64,000 nt of DNA from Euonymus europaeus (Eukaryota; Streptophyta; Magnoliopsida; Celastrales; Celastraceae): contig OY756958.1 in assembly GCA_963580455.1 (NCBI GenBank), forward strand, positions 22,022,501 to 22,086,500, given 5' to 3'. Numbering within the stretch: position 1 is the stretch's first letter; each line of letters starts with the position of its first letter. The notes under the pieces are model-generated. The model was given only the letters and a program-made list of their open reading frames with translations. It searched no databases and was not told the origin of the DNA. This document shows, piece after piece, positions 11,451 through 25,121 of the stretch. The translations under genes and the position numbers were made by a program.

Positions 11451-11981
11451 CTCTCTTTCTCCTGCTTTCCTTTCTGTGGCTGGAGTGGCTCTTAATACTT
11501 CCTTTCTAAACGTCGCCGTTCGAGGCACCTTCAATTTTATATTCCTTTTTTCATTCTTGGTTACAAACTACAAAGTACAAACAACGGATCAATCAATCAA
11601 TGGGCTAGCCCACGACGAGGCACTCAAATGGGCCGCACCATATCAAATGGACGAGCTGGGCTGTAACATACCAGAAAGGCAGAAAATCCGAATGCATGGA
11701 AAGCCAAGTTTTTGGCATGCACATAGGTGAAACAAGGAGCACTTGAAGCAACTATTTTCTGGCACAGAAGTTAATTTCAAGTATTTATACAATCAAAAAG
11801 AGATTTCATATATGCACAATTCCTAGCTGTGCAATATTTAATCTTCAACCACTCAAAGTCCTCTCATTTTCAGCAAAGTTTTCTTTCCATCAGGTAGTTA
11901 TTACTCCTCCATTGCAAGGGAACAAAGTTTTGCTATGCCGTGTGCCGACAGTGATCTCCAGCTTTTCTTTTATAGGGACGC

Positions 11982-13351
11982 TTATGGTTTACCTTGTTTC
12001 TTCTTGCCTTTCTTTTGCTTCTGCTTCAATTGTGTGAGCCCTGCAGCTGTTATCTTAACATTCCCAACGATTGCAGCAACAAGCTCTGGATCTGTACATG
12101 CTTTCATCAATTCCTTCTCCCTAATTGTCGCCTCTGGCATGTGGCTAAACAGATTCATGGCAGTTTTTGAAGCTACAATAATGCGAAGCTCACACGATTA
12201 ATCAATAATCTTTAGAAAACAAAAAAACAACTGTGAAATTCCAGGTGAGAGACAAAATTCATAAGAGAAACCCAATTTGGCCAACAAAGAACACGACCTC
12301 GTACACGCATGGCATAAATTACTTATTGGTAAATGTTTAGGAAATTAGAAAACTCGGACAAGGAAGCCAAAGTTTATAATCACATACCTTTTCCTTTTTT
12401 TGCAGTGCCAGGAATCAACTTAACACGGTACTTGTACGATTGCACAGCGCTATATGGGCCACAGACAGGCACAGCATACAAGAGAATGTCATTGGGTAAT
12501 GGATTCCCTGTCAAGTAATCCACATCATTTAACTTGCCCTTCTCTTCTTCACCTATCTCATGAACATCATCCTCCTCCATTACCACCCTGTCAATCTCTG
12601 ATGTCCTATTATCTCCATCATCAATGGTTGCAGCTCTGCCATCAGCATGACCACGAAAATCATCTGGATGTTCTGGACACTCCCGAGACAGATGACCAGC
12701 CTTTTTACATTTGTAACATATTTTTGGAGCATCTTCTGAACCTGCCACATCAAAGGAAATTATGAAGCCCCTCTAAGTTATACAATCACAAAACGCCTGG
12801 CAAACTAACAATTGTCTGCCCTGGTGTGTAAATAATAATGAAATTAACCGCTACATTTTCAACAGCTAAAATAGCTTAGACAGCATACCAGAAGCAGGTT
12901 TATTCCCATCTCCTGCAACTCCAACTGCAACTGCATCTACATTGTGTGTGCCACCATCCTTCCGTGCATTTCCAGCAGACTGAAATTCAAATGTACTGTC
13001 AGTTTTCAAGTGAGAACATGTAAAGAAACTTCTTGTTGTGGTGAGCATATCAAGAAACTAAATCAATAATTCGCTGAAGAGTTAATCGACAAAGGAACCA
13101 TTTCATTGGATCAACATGAATCATGTACTAAATAACCATATCAACATCATTTCAAATTATTTCATCTTATAACAATATCTGGGTACTTTTTCAATTTAGT
13201 TGAAATCCATGAGGCTAACTGCCTTTGATAATATATTCCAATAATTCAGCAAAGTGGAAAAGAAAATTTCAACTATCTATATCACTTGTCAGGTTAACCT
13301 GTAATCTTCTATCGCCCAAGGATATATGCATTCCCCAGCCGCCGCCGCCGC

Positions 13352-13382
<31 letters not shown>

Positions 13383-16300
13383 ATAACAGCATTAGCTACG
13401 CATCCTTTTAGATAAACATATTAACTAAAGGAAACTATCATCAAGTCATCAACAGAAGGTTAGAAGAATATTGCTGCACCAAACAATAGAAATAGAAAAT
13501 TGTAAGTTATTGTACTCACAGCCAGTAAAGCCATCCGAATGCTTCTTTCTTCCTCGTCTTGATCAGCATACTTCTCCTTTATTTTCTTGAGTTTACTTCT
13601 CTGCCCACGACTGACCTTTCCAACACATGGCTTATTATTTTTAACATTTTCTTCAAGCTGTCTGGGAGACGAACCTTTCTCCTTCAGTTCTTCATTTTCT
13701 TGCTCAAATCTTGTTTCTGTAGCTCTATTTGGTTGACCTTTCTTCAAGTTTTTTCTTTCAGCTTTTGAAATATGGGGCTTATCTCTCGCTTGAGCATTTC
13801 CTTTTCGATGATTATGCTGTTTCTCGGCCATATCAGCCTGAGAAGCTTGACCATAACTTCTAGAAGACGCATTTGCAGAACCAAGCCCCAGAGCTCTATC
13901 AATCAGATCCTCAAGCTGTGGGCTTACTGAAGCAATACCAGAAATATTCTCCTTTTCACCACCATTCAAGCTTGTGGTTTCGCCTTTGATGGGATTCTCA
14001 CGTAAATCTATCCTGTTTTTAGCATCAGAGATAGACAAGTCACCATAATCAGATTTGACCTCAGAACTGCCCTTTAATTCTTCATTGAGTTTTTCATCCA
14101 CAACTTCCTGCTCTGACTCGGAATCCGAAATTTCTTTAAGATTATCAGTTTCTTCAACATCATTTGCCCCTTCCTCTTCACCCCTTACCCTCCTTTCATT
14201 CAAATGTGACCCCAAGGAGCTCTCATCCAAGCGAAATAACAACCCAAAACCCATAATAAGAGGGTGTGGAGGAAGAAAATTCTTCTTCCCCCGAATCATA
14301 AAACTCCCGACTGTAAGATATTCTCCTGTAGGAGCAGTTTTACTAACTTGGTGAGGATAAACCCACCAAGCACTAGTAACAATCTTGGAATCCCATGCTT
14401 GACTATGGCAAACCTACGAGAGAGAATGTAATTATAAACAACAAATCTTGCATCAAGGACAATGATGATTCATATGCTGCTTAGCACCACCCAATCAAAT
14501 ACAAAAAATGGAGTCAGATTGTGGGACCATACAGTGAAGCATCCTGCTTGGTTCAGTGTAAGAGGAGGAACAAGCTGTTCAGGTCTATGATTCTTGATCA
14601 GAGTACTGGAGGCTCCATGAAGCTCAGCGTGGACATAGCTGTTCCATTATCATTTATCACATATCATAAACAGAAAATGCCATAAGCTTTCAATCAAATT
14701 ATATTTCAACATCCACCATAAACCAAATAATAGGATAAATATTAGCATTCGAAAGGAAAAAACTGAAGTCATTGAGGCATGTTTATTTTTGGAAAAAGCA
14801 AAATGAAGAACTCCAGTATATTAGTTCACAACAATTATTTGCCTAAAACAACTTGTAAAAATTCAGCCACCACAAAAAGGATACTCTGTATGTGTTTTCA
14901 GACCAAAGATTGCACCTCAGTTGTATTCTAGATCACCTCTTAGTTGCATTAAATACATTAGCAAGACAACTTCAAAAAACAAAATTTCGAGGGAAGGAAG
15001 ACAAGCAAAGACATTTTAGGAGACAGTAGTTTGAATTTTGAAATGAATTAAAAATAATAGGTTAGTATGAACTTTTCCACGCTCACACTTTGAGAGGTTG
15101 CATATTATTAAACTGTTTGGCAATAAGTTTATTATTTACAGAAAATAACAAAAAAAATCATGAAATACCATAATGGATGGAAGCACAATATCAGGGGGAA
15201 ATGATGTTCACATGTATTCATCTTCTGGAAATTACAACCTTGAAAAAGCATTCACGCTTAATTATGCCAAAAGAACACGTCACCAGCTTTATCAGTTAAC
15301 CTCTATTTTTTTCACAAAGCTAGCAAGGAAATTAGATAGAAATCATATAAGATCTACTTACAGATCTCCTTTAGACATATAACGTTTGACTATCATTTCA
15401 TTTTGTTGAGCATCACGTCCACTGATAACCAAATAATTCTCACTGCTGATGAACCAGTTAAATTTCTCAAACCAGTGAACTTTGCGCATATGTGAAATGG
15501 TGGCAACTGTTTTTTCCTGCATGGGAAATGCATCGAATCTTAAGCAATAACTATTCCAGTTCAAACAAACAAATACAAAAACAAAAACAGGAGTACACAC
15601 ACAAACACACACAGAGACAGAGTAAATATTAATATACAAGAAATCGGATTAGTAGACATTTTCAACTGATTAAAACATTAAACTGTATCAAATTATTGGC
15701 AGCATTCACCTAACTAAAATTTGATGGTAAAAATAAAGGACGTAAGCTGCAAAAATAAGGAAAATAACACTAATGTTAAGCTACCTGGGATAATTGCAGA
15801 CGGGTCTTTCTCTCAGCTGCTTTAAAAGCCTTTTCATGGGCTTTAACAGTCTTTTCCTCTTTGCTTTCTTGTTTTTTCTTCTGTTCATACCACCTTCGAG
15901 CATTGGCATGGGCTGAAAGTGCCAAATCAACTTCAACCTAAAAAATGAAAGATAAACTACGGCAGTAACTACCAATTCTGATAGTATAAGTTCCTGCTGA
16001 TACTTCTTTTCTACAGTTGCACAGATAAGTCAGAAATTAGAGGATGCATGAAAAGAAAGTATACATTGTCCAAAGAATCATCATTTCCACAGAAGAGATG
16101 GTAGCAACAAAAATGCGAGCATAGAAATACAAAATAGTTGCTGCCATCAAATTAACATGTTAAATACAAGATGCCAAATAATGTAATCACTTTTGATCCA
16201 TCCAAAGTCATCACACAGCAATTCATTAGCAATAACAGACATCGGCACCAAAAATATTGTCGTACAATCTGTTTAACGAAATCCAGTATGCAAACGCAAA

Positions 16301-19200
16301 TACTTGAATAAACATTAACACTGGCAAAACAAGAACAAATATTAAAATATGTACAGGCAGTACCTTACCTTATCTGCCGGAAGCGTCTTTTCCTCGTCAT
16401 CCATTTCATCAAGATTGTTGCTTAGCAGCAAAGTAATGCAGTTCCTTTCAAGATGGAGCTTGTCAATAAGGCCAGCTACAGGGTTTCCCATTTTTTTCTC
16501 GTCCTTCACCATACGAGCAAGGTCCTCCCAACTCATGCCCTTTGCAAGAGCCACACGTACAGCTAATATAGCAGCGTCCACGTCCTCTAAGTTGTATTCT
16601 ACCAGTTCCGCCATTCTAACACTATGGTCAACTTCTTTCCTCAGTGTATGCGCACGATTTTCCTACCACATCAACTGATAAATCAATACTTGGAAATGGT
16701 AACAATAATAAATTGGAAAATATTATATAGGAACACAAACCTGGTCCATACGAATCTTATTAAGTTTTTGAACAGCAACATGCTCTTTTGATTTTTGATG
16801 CTGTTCTACTCTTTGACTCTCAATTTTACTGTAGAACTCATCCAAGGCAGCATCAAATGTCTTAAAATTTATATACACTCTCATCTTGAATTGGTTCAAT
16901 AAAATGGGACAGAATTCATCATAGATCTGCAAGTGGGCGATGCAAAACAATTTTTTAATAGCGTAATTTGAAATATTAAAATATATTTCCACACTTCAAT
17001 GTCTGCTACATTACAACCATCACACAAATGATACAGAATTACTTGGGTCTACTGCATGTGAAGTGGAAAAAAAACAATACATACAACTGAAATAGCTACC
17101 TGGGAAGCAGCTGTGGGTTCAGGTAAGGAAACATCTTTACCCAAAGTCTCTTTCTGCATTAAAATGTATCCTTCAGGAATCATACCTCCCGAAATAACAT
17201 CCTGCAGCCAATCTTCAAACTTTGCAACAGCTTTGACCAAAGAATGCATTGCAGCATCATCCAGCTTGTTGTCTTTAGAAATTTTCATATTTGGAACCAA
17301 ACCAGCATCTAATATAATATGCTCTGATAATGCTGGCCCATAGCCCAATGCCTCCCCAAGAATCGTTTTCAATGCAGCCTGTTTGGAACGGTTACCATCA
17401 ATCTTATTTTTATTTGACTCAGACGACTTTCCACCCTTCCCAATACCTTGCTTTTCTTTGGGTTTATCAGGCAAGTTATTTCCATCATCATGAACCTTAG
17501 TTGTTTCATCATTCTCAAGTTCTTCCAAAGATGTAAGTGCTCCCTGCAACTTTGAAACAGTAGTTCTCTCAAAAACTCGGCAAATTTCAACAGGATAACG
17601 ATGGCGTGACATGATTGCAAACCCTTTGTCATCGTCCCTGTTATGGATCAAACAATTTTTATTCTTCAACATTCAGCTTAGTAATCTCAAGAAATTAACA
17701 TATAGCAACTGTTAATAAACACAAGAAATTCATCAAGAGGTGACAAACATGACCACAAGAAAACTCATCAATTATAAGGGCTAACATATAGCAACTGTTA
17801 CTATGCTAAAACTTAGAGATGTGGATCATGAACGAAGCCCAGCAAAGTTAAAGTTAAAGTGACTGAGCTACCCCAAGCAACCAAAACTCCACATAAAAAT
17901 AAAACATAAAAAAAGCAATGCCAAAAGATCTAACTAAATATCAAATCCAAGCAATAAATACTCCATGATTCACTTCCCACAGAAGTACCAAAGGCTTTAA
18001 ACATTCAACGTTTACATGCACAGACATACTGTTCATTCAATGCATAACACCCAATGTAACTATGACCTGAGATATAAAAATCACTGGGGAATAGGCATTT
18101 ATAGCCAAGGCAATCATGGGAATCAACAACCACTAAAATTTCTTAGTCAGGACGATCCTGGACGAAAACCCAAATCAACGACATCAAACAGAAGGAAACG
18201 AATAATCCAATATGATATCCCAGGTACTGACCAAGGAAATAGTAAAGGAGACAGCTTTCTATCAACAACAAAGCAGCTCGATCATAGAAATAAACCATGC
18301 TTATACACCAAGATTCATGCATCACTCATACATCCATGCATCCACCAGGACCACCATTGAGAAAGCAGTGCTCACAAGTGAAAGTGAAACCATCAGAACT
18401 TTAAAAAAAAAAAAGTTCACTTACCTGTGAGACCGCAGAAGGGTCAAAACAGTGAATTCCGAATCAGTAAGGATTATATTTCCTTGAGCATATAGTTCCA
18501 AGATAACATAATGCGCATTAGCACCCAGCCCAAATTGAAAAAGAACAATCTGAAAGAGAGAAATAAAAGGCTTTCAAAATTTACACAATGAGAAGCTAAT
18601 CATTAGCATCTAGCACAGAAAATAGGATTCATGTTTAAATACCCTATCGTAGCCAAGTTGCCGCACATCCTCAAGTCTTCTGGTGCGTATATGCTTCCTT
18701 AATTTTAGAGTAAAACCAGAGGGAGTATTACTTTTGTCCCTACAAGTGTACACACCGGCATTCCCACGAACATAAATATACGAATGCAAATAAGTTAAAT
18801 TGTTAATGAATGCAAAGAAAAGAAACGAAAATTGAAATAGAGAACGGTTTAACCCTTACCGAACATATGCGGTGGTATGGAGGCGAACGCCGCTCTCCAT
18901 CAGCAGCAGAACCTTCTCGCTCTCACCTGACTCCGTTATTCCACTGCTGTTCATCAACTTGAACACGTAAGTCTGCAAACATCACCATTAGCAGAAAAAA
19001 CGAAATGAGCAGTTCCATTACGACGAACAAACTGAAAAGAAAAAGAAAAAGAAAAAAAAAAGAATTGTGAGAAGATGAGGTATCTGAATCCAAACCTTGG
19101 GAGAGAGATCGTAGACGTTGGAGCAACGCGTGCCAATTAACCGGCGGAGGCACTTGACCTCCGCGGCCACATCGGCCGTGTTCATGCGCACCTTCACCAT
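11982..19200 (-). CDS. NEMF: NEMF/Rqc2 homologue (ribosome-associated quality control), plant CCHC type
   Basis: Fourteen exons: 19096-19200, 18860-18972, 18643-18739, 18425-18549, 17100-17637, 16741-16926, 16369-16662, 15785-15937, 15362-15516, 14533-14638, 13520-14413, 12889-12979, 12388-12741, 11982-12172. All phases agree and give 1133 aa. The N-terminus ([26 protein letters not shown]) and the QLGYDRIVLFQFG block are the NFACT-N domain. D104-R105 match the Asp-Arg pair needed by yeast Rqc2 for C-terminal tailing. Residues 486-540 are Lys/Glu-rich coiled coil. [20 protein letters not shown] and [11 protein letters not shown] mark the NFACT-R domain. An acidic then basic linker follows, then a CX2CX4HX4C knuckle at C961-C974 and the C-terminal NFACT-C domain. 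The family binds 60S subunits with stalled nascent chains and recruits Listerin. The Arabidopsis homologue At5g49930 (EMB1441, from memory) has the same knuckle. Confidence 0.95.
13340..13383. repeat. Homopolymer tract in NEMF intron: (CCG)n, C22, A11
   Basis: In the intron between exons 11 and 12, a short CCG run is followed by 22 consecutive C at 13351-13372 and about 11 A. Long G/C homopolymers are rare in AT-rich plant introns and are error-prone in sequencing, so the true length may differ. Confidence 0.8.
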
Positions 19201-19259
19201 GTCTTTGCTCTTTAAGTAACTCTTCGTCCTCTCTCTCTCTCTGGAGTTTCGCGGCCGAT

Positions 19260-19690
19260 GACGACTCTCTACCGCGTCGATCTGTGATACCCCAAATAAT
19301 CAAAAGCAAATTAAGAAAAATTACCCAATAATAAGAAATCCTTTATAATTTGAAAATTACCCCTGAGACTCAAGGTGTTTTTTTCCCGTAGTGAACAAGG
19401 CTCTCCGACCCCATCGTCGCCGCCCCTGCTTCTTCTAGACTTACAGGTTCCCCAATCCCCAGTCAGAGGAGGATCTTGAGGAGGCCCGTGGGCTGAAGAT
19501 TTGTTCGACTTGACCCTTGATTTCATAAACGAGATAAGCCGGAGGCCCAATCCAAAATCAGAGGTTTATTATAGTGAAGAAGCTGGTGGGCCGAAAATTT
19601 CATCAGCCCATGGACTGTACAACACAACTAACTCGGCTCATTTGAATCCTTTGAATAAGAGCACTTGCCATGTTTTTGGAGGAACGAATA
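19260..19690. other. Upstream flank of the NEMF homologue
   Basis: This holds the likely 5' UTR and promoter of the minus-strand NEMF gene. A CT/GA-rich run lies at 19233-19243 and a few GGCCCA-type (telo-box or site-II-like) motifs occur near 19480-19600. These are common in promoters of translation-related plant genes. No separate gene was seen. Confidence 0.35.
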
Positions 19691-19990
19691 ATGTATGAAA
19701 ATATACATTTTTGCTGTTATGATTATATTAAGAAATATATTTTGGTGATGCAGCTGAGTATATAACTTGACTTTTTGTAAAAAATGTAGAACTTATTATT
19801 GAGTTTAGTGTAGTTTTATTAGAAAATGGAAGATTGTATGCTTTGCCAATAGGTAAGAGAAGAAAAAATGTATAGGAACTTATGTTTTGCTGATATGACT
19901 GTATTAAAAAATACGTTCTAATTATGTAGATAAGTATGTAGATTGACAATTTATGTAATAAAGGTAGACCCAATTAAGGAAATGAGACCT
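19690..19990. repeat. Dispersed repeat, family R1 copy 2
   Basis: Diverged relative of 9237-9545. It shares the order ATTTTGGTGATGCAGCTGAG-like, CTTGACTTTTTGTAA, then a second TTTTGCTGATATGACTGTATT block. It is flanked by GGCCCA-rich sequence on both sides. Confidence 0.45.
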
Positions 19991-20673
19991 TATTTGACGA
20001 AAGAGAATCGATTGAATTCAGATTATCAAAAGCGCAAATTTTGATTGGAGGCCCATCTGAGTTGGCCTATTTAAAGCCTAGAGCAAGAGAACGAGGCCCA
20101 AAATCTAGCCCACCATTTATTCACACCTTGGAAAATATGACTGAATTGAACAGCTGCGCTTTACAACTAAAAAATATAGTAATTGCACATTTGGGTGTTG
20201 AAACTTTATGCCCACGGATTAATTTGATTAATTAATAAAACTTCATAATTAATTCCAATCAGTCAGTCTAGATTAAAAAAGTAGTCCCTCTCCCTCGCTC
20301 CCTCCACTAAAAGCTATAGCATGCACAAGCAAAACGGCTATAGCTTGTAATTAACATTCACATTGCGATGTCTTATTAAAAACAATAATTTAATCAACCA
20401 GGATTAATTATACATGATAATAATGAAAACAATCGAAGGTTCTATGTATATATCTGAGTTTATCAATATTATTATTCCACTTAATCAATTAAATTATGGG
20501 ATTCTGGGCTGTAACCAAACAATGTGTCTCAAATTTATGGAGAGGAGAAGACAGGAAAGTATTATATGTTTTCCACCACTTTTGCTTCTCCACACATATA
20601 TAATTAACTACTTTTACTTTTGGGAGTTTCAAGACCCAATAAAAATATATGTATGTTCATTCACTTTAACTTT

Positions 20674-20708
<35 letters not shown>

Positions 20709-22386
20709 CTTCTCAATGTGTATTTCCTAGCATTTTTTGTGAATTGTGATGGATGCATGCATGCTAGCGAGCTTTGTAAAAGTTGAAAAGTTAACAAAAG
20801 GTGCAGGACCAACTATGCAATCTGTCTTCACACTCAGGATCCCTTCTTTTTGGGGGGGTCTTTTTTTAAGCTTTTCACGTGCTTCATGTGCAAGTAATAT
20901 TTTGGGAATAATGTTCTTCATATAACTCCAATAATAGTTCTCGAATGTTTATTTTTTTATCATAAATTGTAGATGCTTTTTTTTTATTAAACATATTGTT
21001 TGCTCTAAAATATCTGTACATACATTTTCATCCCCTTTCAAGATTTTATTTCAGAAAATTATTTTTCAATCCTCCCTCGAATACATAACTTTTTTAGTTT
21101 GGAAGGTGAATACCCTAGTGACTATTTAGACTCGTTTCTCTTTTTGGCCTCCATTTCACGAGGTTCTATGTTCGAGCGAAGGAGTGCACGGTAATTTGCT
21201 GAAAAATTATGAGGGGAAGATATGCTTACATTTCTTGCAACAATTCATTGGATGCTAAAACACATCTACATAAACATGTAAAATCAAAATTATAATAGTT
21301 ATGTATATTAAAAAAAATTGAATGCATGTTTATGTGAGTATATATATTATTTTACTGAAGCAATTATATATGTATATATATATATATATAAGAGGAAGAA
21401 AAATTGTGACTGTCGCATGGTCGATTGAAAGTCTTCAACCAACTCGGGAATCGTCAATTGAAATCGATCATGTATTTTTGGACTATCTACGAGGAAAGGC
21501 AAGTCAGAATCTCGAAATGTTACAACAACATTTTGTTTTTATTCGCTGACTCTCTTTTTTTTTTTAATGGTCATTAATTCATTATCAGTACTGCCTTCCC
21601 ATTCAAAAAAATAGAAAAACCCATCAATATTTAAATCTTATATAGGCTTCCAGGCGTCGAACCCTACAAATTCTCCTGTTCTTTTGAAAAATAGTATATA
21701 TAAACGTGGGTTTTCTTGCATTAAAAAAAATGGCCATATAAAAATAAAATATTACAAATTGCACTGAATTTTATATTAGGAAATAACACAAGTAATATAT
21801 ATATATATATATATATGGAATAAACCACTAAGAGGCGTGGAAGAGAGTTTCAAAGGGATATTCCTTTTACAATCTAGGGTGGACTTGAGGTCATGCCAAT
21901 GAATCTGGACTAACTTTGATCTTTTAATTTCGCAATTCACTTTCATTGTAGGCTGCGAAGCTGTAGTTAAATATCCATCCATTATATATATATATATATA
22001 TATACAAAACCCAACTTTGTCATGATTACATCATCTTCATATATATCATCAATATTCGTCACTGTTAAGCTTGCAAATTAATAAATTATTCTCCCGTAAT
22101 TCATCTCAGATTAATTACTTTAATTATTTAACTTTCTTTCTTTTTTAAAAGAAAATATTTACAATTTTTAAAATTCACTGTGAAATGTTCGCAGTCTATC
22201 ATTAATTTTTATTTTTTGTCCCCCTAGTGAATTAGGTACATTTGATTCAGCATATTAATTCTAATTATTCAGTAATCGTGATTAAAATAGTTGGGTATCG
22301 TGAGATGTCTTTGTAGATAAAAAGATTGGAAAACCAAGGCAAGAATTGGATCACTGGTCCCCTCACCACAAACGGGGCATCTGGTG

Positions 22387-22429
<43 letters not shown>

Positions 22430-24107
22430 GCATGAATTAATCATCACACTAATTGTGATACTTAAATGAATTAATGAACAAGTCAATTCTCCAAATGAAA
22501 ACGTAACTGTATACATTCAAATATGTATATATGGACGGTTACCTAGAAGATTGTATATATCCTTGGAAATTAGTGAAAATGGTGCATGTACTATGTAGGA
22601 GAGATCACGGAAAACACTATTTGGATTTGACAACGCATGGTCTAGTAGTAATCCTTAATTGGGTTTCTGAACAAATGGCAACACACCTGTGTAAAGAAAT
22701 TAAAAAGTAACACCTCATCTCCCTCGCTCTTCAAAGGTCATCTACCCAAAAACAAAAGGTAGGTTAGATTTTTTACTTTGTGAAGTTGATGTAATTATAA
22801 GATCACAGAGAATAGGGATCGTGGGATATTGGTCCCAATCATGAGCATGACTACCCAATTGACATGTGTGCTCTGTATCTGATCTTCTTATATATATATA
22901 CACACACACATATATATAATACTGTGGGTTCGTTTGACAAACCATTTGAGATTTAGCATATACAGACCGAACTCAACTCACTAGAACAATAATCTTCAAG
23001 CTGGTCAAATTAATGGTGTGAAAAAAGAAATATGTATATGTGTGTGTGTTTTTGGGTCAAAGACGCTTCAGCTATGGAGAGAATAATAAAGAGAAGAAAA
23101 TAATTTGATGGCTTGAGAAGAGGAAAAGAGAGATAAGTATACATTTCGTATGCATGTACATGACCACCGTCCAATGGGTATGTGCGTCAACGCCTGCGAT
23201 TAATCCTCAAAACCCGGCTTTGCTTTTGATGAGAAGACCAGAAAATTGCATTATATAAAATATAGAATAATAGTTGATGAAAGTGATCTTTATTCCCCCC
23301 CCCCCCCCATGCCAATAAATTCCTTTCTTTCTTTCTTTTATATTATATTATTCAATATTAATTTGAAGAAAGTGTGTGTGTGTGTGTCTATATATATATA
23401 TATATGAATGGATGCAGGGGGGGACCAATGCATCTTGGTAGAAATATCTTCAACAATATTGATCAAAGAGATTATTTAACATATATATATATATATATAT
23501 GCCACAAAAATCAAAACGAGGCATCAATTCTTAAATAAATTAAATGTATTAATATTGTTGTGCGAGTTCCCCTTCCCTATGCTCCCCACTAGTCCATATA
23601 TATACACTTGCGTGTCAAACTAGAGTCTCTTCCAGTATAAGTATAAGTATAAGTATATATATATATAGGTATTGATTTCTCCTCTCTTTTTTTCTCTTAC
23701 TTTCTTTCCTTTATATTTTTACAAAAACAACTATCAGAGATTTACGAGGAATATATATATGTATTATTTTATTTTTTGTAAAAAAAAAGTCATGAATGTT
23801 ATCGAATTGGTATTTGATTTGATGTCTCTTAATTAATTTTTTGTAGAAAGTGAACTTCATAGAACGAATTCATTGAATTGTGCTAGACATGCCTATATAT
23901 AATTGTATAGGCATCATCAGCATGATTAAATGATATTATCTTCTTGCTAAAATTCGATAGCAATGCATTTCCAATCACATATTAACACGTATACATGTAG
24001 AAGCTCCTTATATATGTAAATCTTAATATATATTTTTATACTTAAATGAGTAAATGATTATGCTTTATGCTTAATAATTTTTTCCTAATAGCATTGCATA
24101 TTATGAT
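19991..24107. other. Gene-poor AT-rich spacer with microsatellites
   Basis: I see no gene. (TA)n tracts occur near 20677, 21368, 21797, 21985, 22388, 23392 and 23480, some followed by (TG)n or (AC)n runs (20696, 22412, 22902, 23372). A C14 run lies near 23296. Short frames here are mostly created by these tracts. Confidence 0.6.
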
Positions 24108-25037
24108 AGTGTTTGGTAAACAATTTTGCAGTTAGCATATAATTTGATTTATACGTTGTTTCAAATGCTGACATGTATGTTGTTTTAAATGCTGTGATAT
24201 TTGGTTCATTATATGTTGTATCAAATGCTGTGGCTAATTATATACAGGGGCAGTAACACAAATTAAAAAATATTTTTCAAAAATATATATAATAAATAAT
24301 TAAATATATTATTAAATAAATATATTAACAAATATAAATAATTAAATATATTAGTAAAAAATTTAATATATTATTAAATAAAAATAAATAATAGATTGGT
24401 AATTATAAATAAATAAATTATTAAATATAATTGAATATATTATTTAAAAATAAATATATTCTTAAATATATTAGTAAAAATGTTAATATATTATTAAATA
24501 AAAATTTATTATTAAATAAAAATAAATAATAGATCGGTAATTATAAATAAATAAATTATTAAATATAATTGAATTTATTATTTAAAAATAAATATATTAT
24601 TGAATATTAATAAATAACAATTTATTATTAACTATAAATGAATATATTATTAAATAAAAATAAATAATAGATTGGTAAATATAAATTATTAAATTATTAA
24701 ATATAATTGAATTTATTATTTAAAAATAAATATATTATTAAATATAAATAATTAAATATATTAGTAAAAATGTTAATATATTATTAAATAAAAATAAATA
24801 ATATATTGTCAAGATGAAGGGCATTTTATCATTTGGCTGAAATATATGGGGTAGTTTAGAATTTTTCATTTTTTATAAAAGGTAAATGTTGTTGAAAATA
24901 GTTTGTTATGTCGCATTTGAAAATGATAACATATATGCTAAAATTGTTATTGAATGTTTGGGTAGGTAGTTTTTTGTGAGCATGTATGCTGGATGTTAAA
25001 TTATATGCTGATTGAAATTGTTTATCAAACGGGCTCT
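24108..25037. mobile_element. TIR element (hAT-like MITE) carrying a minisatellite
   Basis: About 40 bp at each end are inverted repeats: the left end has GTTTGGTAAACAATTTTGCAG then TAGCATATAATTT, and the right end reads inverted as GTTTGATAAACAATTTCAATC then AGCATATAATTT. Ends of the TAG(AG)...GTTTGGTAAA type suit hAT-like MITEs. I could not see a convincing 8-bp target duplication. The centre is replaced or expanded by a 138-bp tandem repeat (24270-24815). No coding capacity. Confidence 0.6.
24270..24815 (+). repeat. 138-bp AT-only tandem repeat (about 4 copies)
   Basis: The marker ATAGATTGGT (or ATAGATCGGT) recurs at 24391, 24529 and 24667, exactly 138 bp apart, with a decayed ATATATTGTC marker at 24801. 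Each unit contains TTAATATATTATTAAATAAA and TATAATTGAATTTATTATTT segments. The region is almost free of G and C. Confidence 0.8.
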
Positions 25038-25121
25038 ATATATAGGAATTTTTAGATATAAGTCCCTATAAAAAATTTGTATTCCAATAAGGACAATCTT
25101 CTTTTTCTTATAAACCATAAC

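Noticed and set aside
11451..11534. Longer N-terminus for the HS1-type protein
   Set aside because: The upstream frame contains no ATG (it opens with TTG), and the family starts at the MEEAEG methionine.
14055..14354. 99-codon plus-strand frame
   Set aside because: Antisense of the acidic linker exon of the NEMF homologue. The Ser-rich composition is the complement of Glu/Asp codons.
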